DNA of 58,061 nt, from contig CACKGK010000008.1 of the NCBI GenBank assembly GCA_902599665.1, positions 1 through 58,061 of the forward strand. Direction: 5' to 3'. The stretch comes from an uncultured Pelagibacteraceae bacterium. GTDB lineage: Bacteria > Pseudomonadota > Alphaproteobacteria > Pelagibacterales > Pelagibacteraceae. Position numbers and translations under genes: made by a program. The first letter of the stretch is position 1; each line of letters begins with the position of its first letter. Positions 55,573-58,061 of the stretch are shown here, one piece after another. The notes under the pieces were generated by a model, which worked only from the letters and a program-made list of their open reading frames with translations, made no database searches and had not been told where the DNA came from.

Positions 55573-55890
55573 ATGGCAACGATTAAATCTACTGATGAAA
55601 GTTTTGATAAATTAGTTAAAGAAAATAAAATACTAATTACAGATTTTTGGGCTTCATGGTGCGGCCCATGTGTACAAATTGCTCCAATTTTAGAAGAAAT
55701 TTCAAACGAAATGTCTGACCAATTATCTATAGCAAAACATAACATTGATGAAGAGCCAAATACGCCAACAAAATATGGTGTTCGAGGAATTCCTACTATG
55801 ATTTTGATGAAAGATGGAAATCATGTTTCAACTAAGGTCGGAGCGGTTCCAAAAAGTGAAATTGTTTCTTGGATAAAAGAAAATATCTAA
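55573..55890 (+). CDS. trxA: Thioredoxin
   Basis: 105-aa thiol-disulfide oxidoreductase with the canonical active site WCGPC (C30, C33) in ITDFWASWCGPCVQIAPIL and the cis-Pro loop YGVRGIPTMILMKDG. Cytoplasmic, no signal peptide. It reduces ribonucleotide reductase and other proteins. It overlaps the convergent folC gene by 4 bp. Confidence 0.97.
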   Translation: MATIKSTDESFDKLVKENKILITDFWASWCGPCVQIAPILEEISNEMSDQLSIAKHNIDEEPNTPTKYGVRGIPTMILMKDGNHVSTKVGAVPKSEIVSWIKENI

Positions 55891-57152
55891 TTTAAGCTTA
55901 AAATTTCTCCAGCAAGATATAGCGAACCAACACACAGTATAATAGTGTTTTCATTTTTTGATAACGATTTTATACTTTCTTCAATGCCATTAGAAAGTTT
56001 TAGATTTAATTTTGAATTATCTAACTTTTTTTTAAAATCTTCCTTTGATATTGCTCCATCCTGATTAGGAATATCAATTAAAGTAATTGAATTTACTATA
56101 TTATCAAAAGGTTTTATAAATTCTACATGTTCTTTGTCTTTCATCATACCTACGATAAGATTTGTTACTTTATTTTGATTTTTAATCCAATTAGCAATAG
56201 AAAGACTTGCGCTAATATTGTGACCACCATCTATTAAAAGTTTATTATTTCCAGCAATATCTTTTAATTTTCCAGACTTTATCTCTTCAAGTCTCGCTTT
56301 TAATGAAATATTTTTGATACCATTTCTAATATATTCATCTTTAATATTAAAAATTTTTCTTGATGCAGCAATTGAGGTACTAATATTATAAAGCTGATGA
56401 TCACCAAGAATACTTGGTTCAGGTAATACCAATTCTCCTAATCTATCTTGATATTGGATAAATCCATTTTCAGACTTTGCAATATTAAAATCTTTACCAA
56501 AAAAATATTTATTAGAAGTATTTTTTTCTAAAGATTTATCTATTTTATCTCTTATTTCACTATTTACTTGTTTATTAATAAATATATTTGAGTTTAAAAG
56601 CTTAGCTGTTTTTTCATATATTACCCCTTCAATTGATTTATTTTCAAGCCATTGAAAGTGATCATTATGAATGACACCAATGAGTGTCATTAAATTTTCT
56701 TTAAATACATTTGTACTATCAAATTGATGAAATAATCCTGCTTCTATTATATTTATATTATCTTTGAAATTCTCAGCATATTTTAAAAATGCACATGTTA
56801 AAATTTCAAATAATGTTGCATTGTCATCTCCTAAAGTTTTTTCAACATCAGTCAGTAATTCTATTAAATCTTCTTCATTGATCTCCTTATCTTCAAAAAC
56901 GTATCTTTCTGTATAAGAGAGAAGGTGGGGAGAAGTGTAAAGATTAGTTTTACGTCCAGCTAGGTTTAGTATTGACTTAAGACTATAGCACATGCTTGCT
57001 TTAGCATTAGTTCCAACAACTGTGATAACATTTTTTAATTTATCTTGAGGATTTCCAAGTTTTTTTAAGAGATTAAAAGTTCTTCCTAGAGATAAGTCTA
57101 GTTTTTTTTTATGATGCTTCTCTAGTTTGGATATTAGTTTCTGAAGTTTCAT
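55887..57152 (-). CDS. folC: FolC-like folylpolyglutamate/dihydrofolate synthase with divergent active-site motifs
   Basis: 421-aa Mur-ligase-superfamily protein after accD, the usual folC position. Expected family blocks are recognisable but altered. The P-loop GTNGKGS is GTNAKAS (residues 47-53, Lys retained). The block normally EVGLGGRLDATNV is EAGLFHQFDSTNV (~137-149). TSPHLLSYTERY and LIDGGHNISAS are kept well. It should add glutamate to folates, and possibly make dihydrofolate, but the altered motifs leave room for a changed substrate. The start overlaps accD by 44 bp. Confidence 0.82.
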   Translation of the reverse strand: MKLQKLISKLEKHHKKKLDLSLGRTFNLLKKLGNPQDKLKNVITVVGTNAKASMCYSLKSILNLAGRKTNLYTSPHLLSYTERYVFEDKEINEEDLIELLTDVEKTLGDDNATLFEILTCAFLKYAENFKDNINIIEAGLFHQFDSTNVFKENLMTLIGVIHNDHFQWLENKSIEGVIYEKTAKLLNSNIFINKQVNSEIRDKIDKSLEKNTSNKYFFGKDFNIAKSENGFIQYQDRLGELVLPEPSILGDHQLYNISTSIAASRKIFNIKDEYIRNGIKNISLKARLEEIKSGKLKDIAGNNKLLIDGGHNISASLSIANWIKNQNKVTNLIVGMMKDKEHVEFIKPFDNIVNSITLIDIPNQDGAISKEDFKKKLDNSKLNLKLSNGIEESIKSLSKNENTIILCVGSLYLAGEILSLN

Positions 57153-58038
57153 TTAAGTTTTCTAAATGTATATCAGAATTTTTTCTAAGTAATATCGATA
57201 GAAGGTTTCCCACTTCTTTTTCTATATCTTTTCTATGAACAACTCTGTCAACAAAGCCGTGTTTTTCTACAAATTCTGCTGTTTGGAAGTCAGAGCTTAA
57301 TTCTTCTTTAACAGTTGCCTGTATTACCCTTTTTCCTGCAAAAGCGATTAGGCACCCAGGTTCTGCCAGATGAATATCCCCTAACATTGCAAAAGATGCA
57401 GTTATTCCGCCTGCTGTAGGATCAGTAAAGCATACAATATAAGGTAAATTATTATTTTTAAGTTCATTTATAGCAAGTGTTGTTCTAGTCATGTTTGCTA
57501 AAGCGATAGTTGACTCAAACATCCTTTGTCCTCCACCACAAGGGAAGAACAAGTAAGGTGTTTGGTTGTCTATTGCGTGTTGTACCCCATAAATTATTGC
57601 CTCTCCCTCAGCAGCTCCAACTGAACCTCCAATAAAATCAAAGTTTATTGCACCTGCTGTTACTTCAATTCCATTTATTTTTCCTTTTGCAATCATAACT
57701 GCACAATTTTGATTAGTTTTCTTTCTCGCAATCTTAAGCCTGTCTTTGTAAGATTTTGTATCAACCCAATTTAATGGATCTTCTGAAGGTATAGGTGACT
57801 CTAAAATTTGATAAGCGTTTTTACCGAATACTATATCAAACCTTTGTCTACAACTTATTCTATGATGTTTTCCGCAAAGATTACAAACCCATAAATTATT
57901 CTCTAAATCCTTCTTTAATATTGGACCTTTGCAACAACTGGTCCAATCTGAATTTGCTATATCCTCTTTCGAAGGTCTTTTTCGAAGCACCTTCTTTATT
58001 TTTTCTCCAAAATTTATAGCTTTTGTTAACCAATTCAT
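57109..58038 (-). CDS. accD: Acetyl-CoA carboxylase carboxyltransferase subunit beta
   Basis: Beta subunit of the carboxyltransferase making malonyl-CoA for fatty-acid synthesis, 309 aa. An N-terminal zinc-ribbon-like segment (residues 30-60) has C52-x2-C55 as second knuckle, but the first knuckle reads C35-C36 instead of C-x-x-C. The crotonase-fold core includes GSVGAAEGEAIIYGVQHAID, the PYLFFPCGGGQRMFES oxyanion region, and PTAGGITASFAMLGD. It precedes folC, as often in proteobacteria; overlap 44 bp. 23 bp of upstream DNA remain in the window. Confidence 0.96.
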   Translation of the reverse strand: MNWLTKAINFGEKIKKVLRKRPSKEDIANSDWTSCCKGPILKKDLENNLWVCNLCGKHHRISCRQRFDIVFGKNAYQILESPIPSEDPLNWVDTKSYKDRLKIARKKTNQNCAVMIAKGKINGIEVTAGAINFDFIGGSVGAAEGEAIIYGVQHAIDNQTPYLFFPCGGGQRMFESTIALANMTRTTLAINELKNNNLPYIVCFTDPTAGGITASFAMLGDIHLAEPGCLIAFAGKRVIQATVKEELSSDFQTAEFVEKHGFVDRVVHRKDIEKEVGNLLSILLRKNSDIHLENLNETSETNIQTREAS

Positions 58039-58061
58039 GATATTTTTTTTTTTAGTTTACT

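Overview
The window is a very AT-rich, gene-dense stretch of a streamlined alphaproteobacterial chromosome. The closest fit is the SAR11 group (Pelagibacterales) or a similarly reduced marine alphaproteobacterium such as the HIMB59/AEGEAN-169 type. This is inference from several signs: strong A+T bias with AGA as the main Arg codon, spacers mostly from -20 to +30 bp, many ATGA/TAATG overlaps, and alphaproteobacterial gene orders. Those orders include rpmH-rnpA-yidD-yidC-argB, dapD-dapE beside def-fmt-truA, bolA/J-domain/cobS/cobT, murA-DUF2948-hisD, hisS-hisZ-hisG, and accD-folC. A tRNA-His of the unusual alphaproteobacterial type is also present. I see no insertion sequence, prophage, CRISPR array or rRNA.

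Layout. 1-2.9 kb: end of a homodimeric pyruvate dehydrogenase E1, an E2 without a lipoyl domain, and a gamma-butyrobetaine-hydroxylase-like dioxygenase. 3-4.6 kb: a DMT-type exporter and UppP. 4.7-10.7 kb: glutamate synthase gltD-gltB. 10.7-12.7 kb: a divergent hydrolase and glycosyltransferase. 12.7-21.1 kb: a translation block (thrS, infC, rpmI, rplT, pheS, pheT, lepA). 21.1-23.2 kb: two convergent glycosyltransferase-like genes and tRNA-Ser(GGA). 23.3-26.7 kb: gyrB and a RegB/PrrB-type redox sensor kinase. 26.7-30.2 kb: cobT, cobS and a J-domain gene on the minus strand, divergent from bolA. 30.2-31.8 kb: aroK-aroB. 31.9-33.8 kb: an unrecognised small membrane protein and large exported protein. 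33.8-36 kb: def-fmt-truA. 36-43.3 kb: a ten-gene minus-strand run from rpmH through yidC, argB, dapD and dapE to a histone-deacetylase-family enzyme and a SET-domain methyltransferase. 43.4-48.4 kb: a VTT membrane protein, tRNA-Thr(GGT), two tiny lysine-rich proteins, dcd, murA, DUF2948, hisD, infA and tRNA-Phe(GAA). 48.4-52.1 kb: cspA in a structured spacer, then tRNA-His(GTG), hisS, hisZ and hisG. 52.1-55.5 kb: three DNA-metabolism genes (rmuC, an MGME1-like nuclease, exonuclease I). 55.6-58 kb: thioredoxin, a divergent FolC and AccD.

Most genes are core housekeeping: translation, amino-acid synthesis (Glu, His, Lys/DAP, Arg, aromatics), cell wall, membrane insertion and fatty-acid initiation. 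The points most worth a second look are: the lipoyl-less E2; the tRNA-His with G1-U72 and A73, four bases upstream of its own synthetase gene; the hairpin-rich, CTTGCA-repeat spacers around cspA; the HDAC-family plus SET pair at the seam between dapE and truA; CobS/CobT/J-protein with no visible cobalamin genes; the non-AUG starts of both IF-3 and IF-1; the two unrecognised envelope genes at 32-33.8 kb; and the 34-codon basic ORF before dcd.

Limits: everything here was read by eye. No similarity search, folding program or promoter predictor was run. Promoter and hairpin calls are low confidence because such AT-rich DNA produces chance matches.
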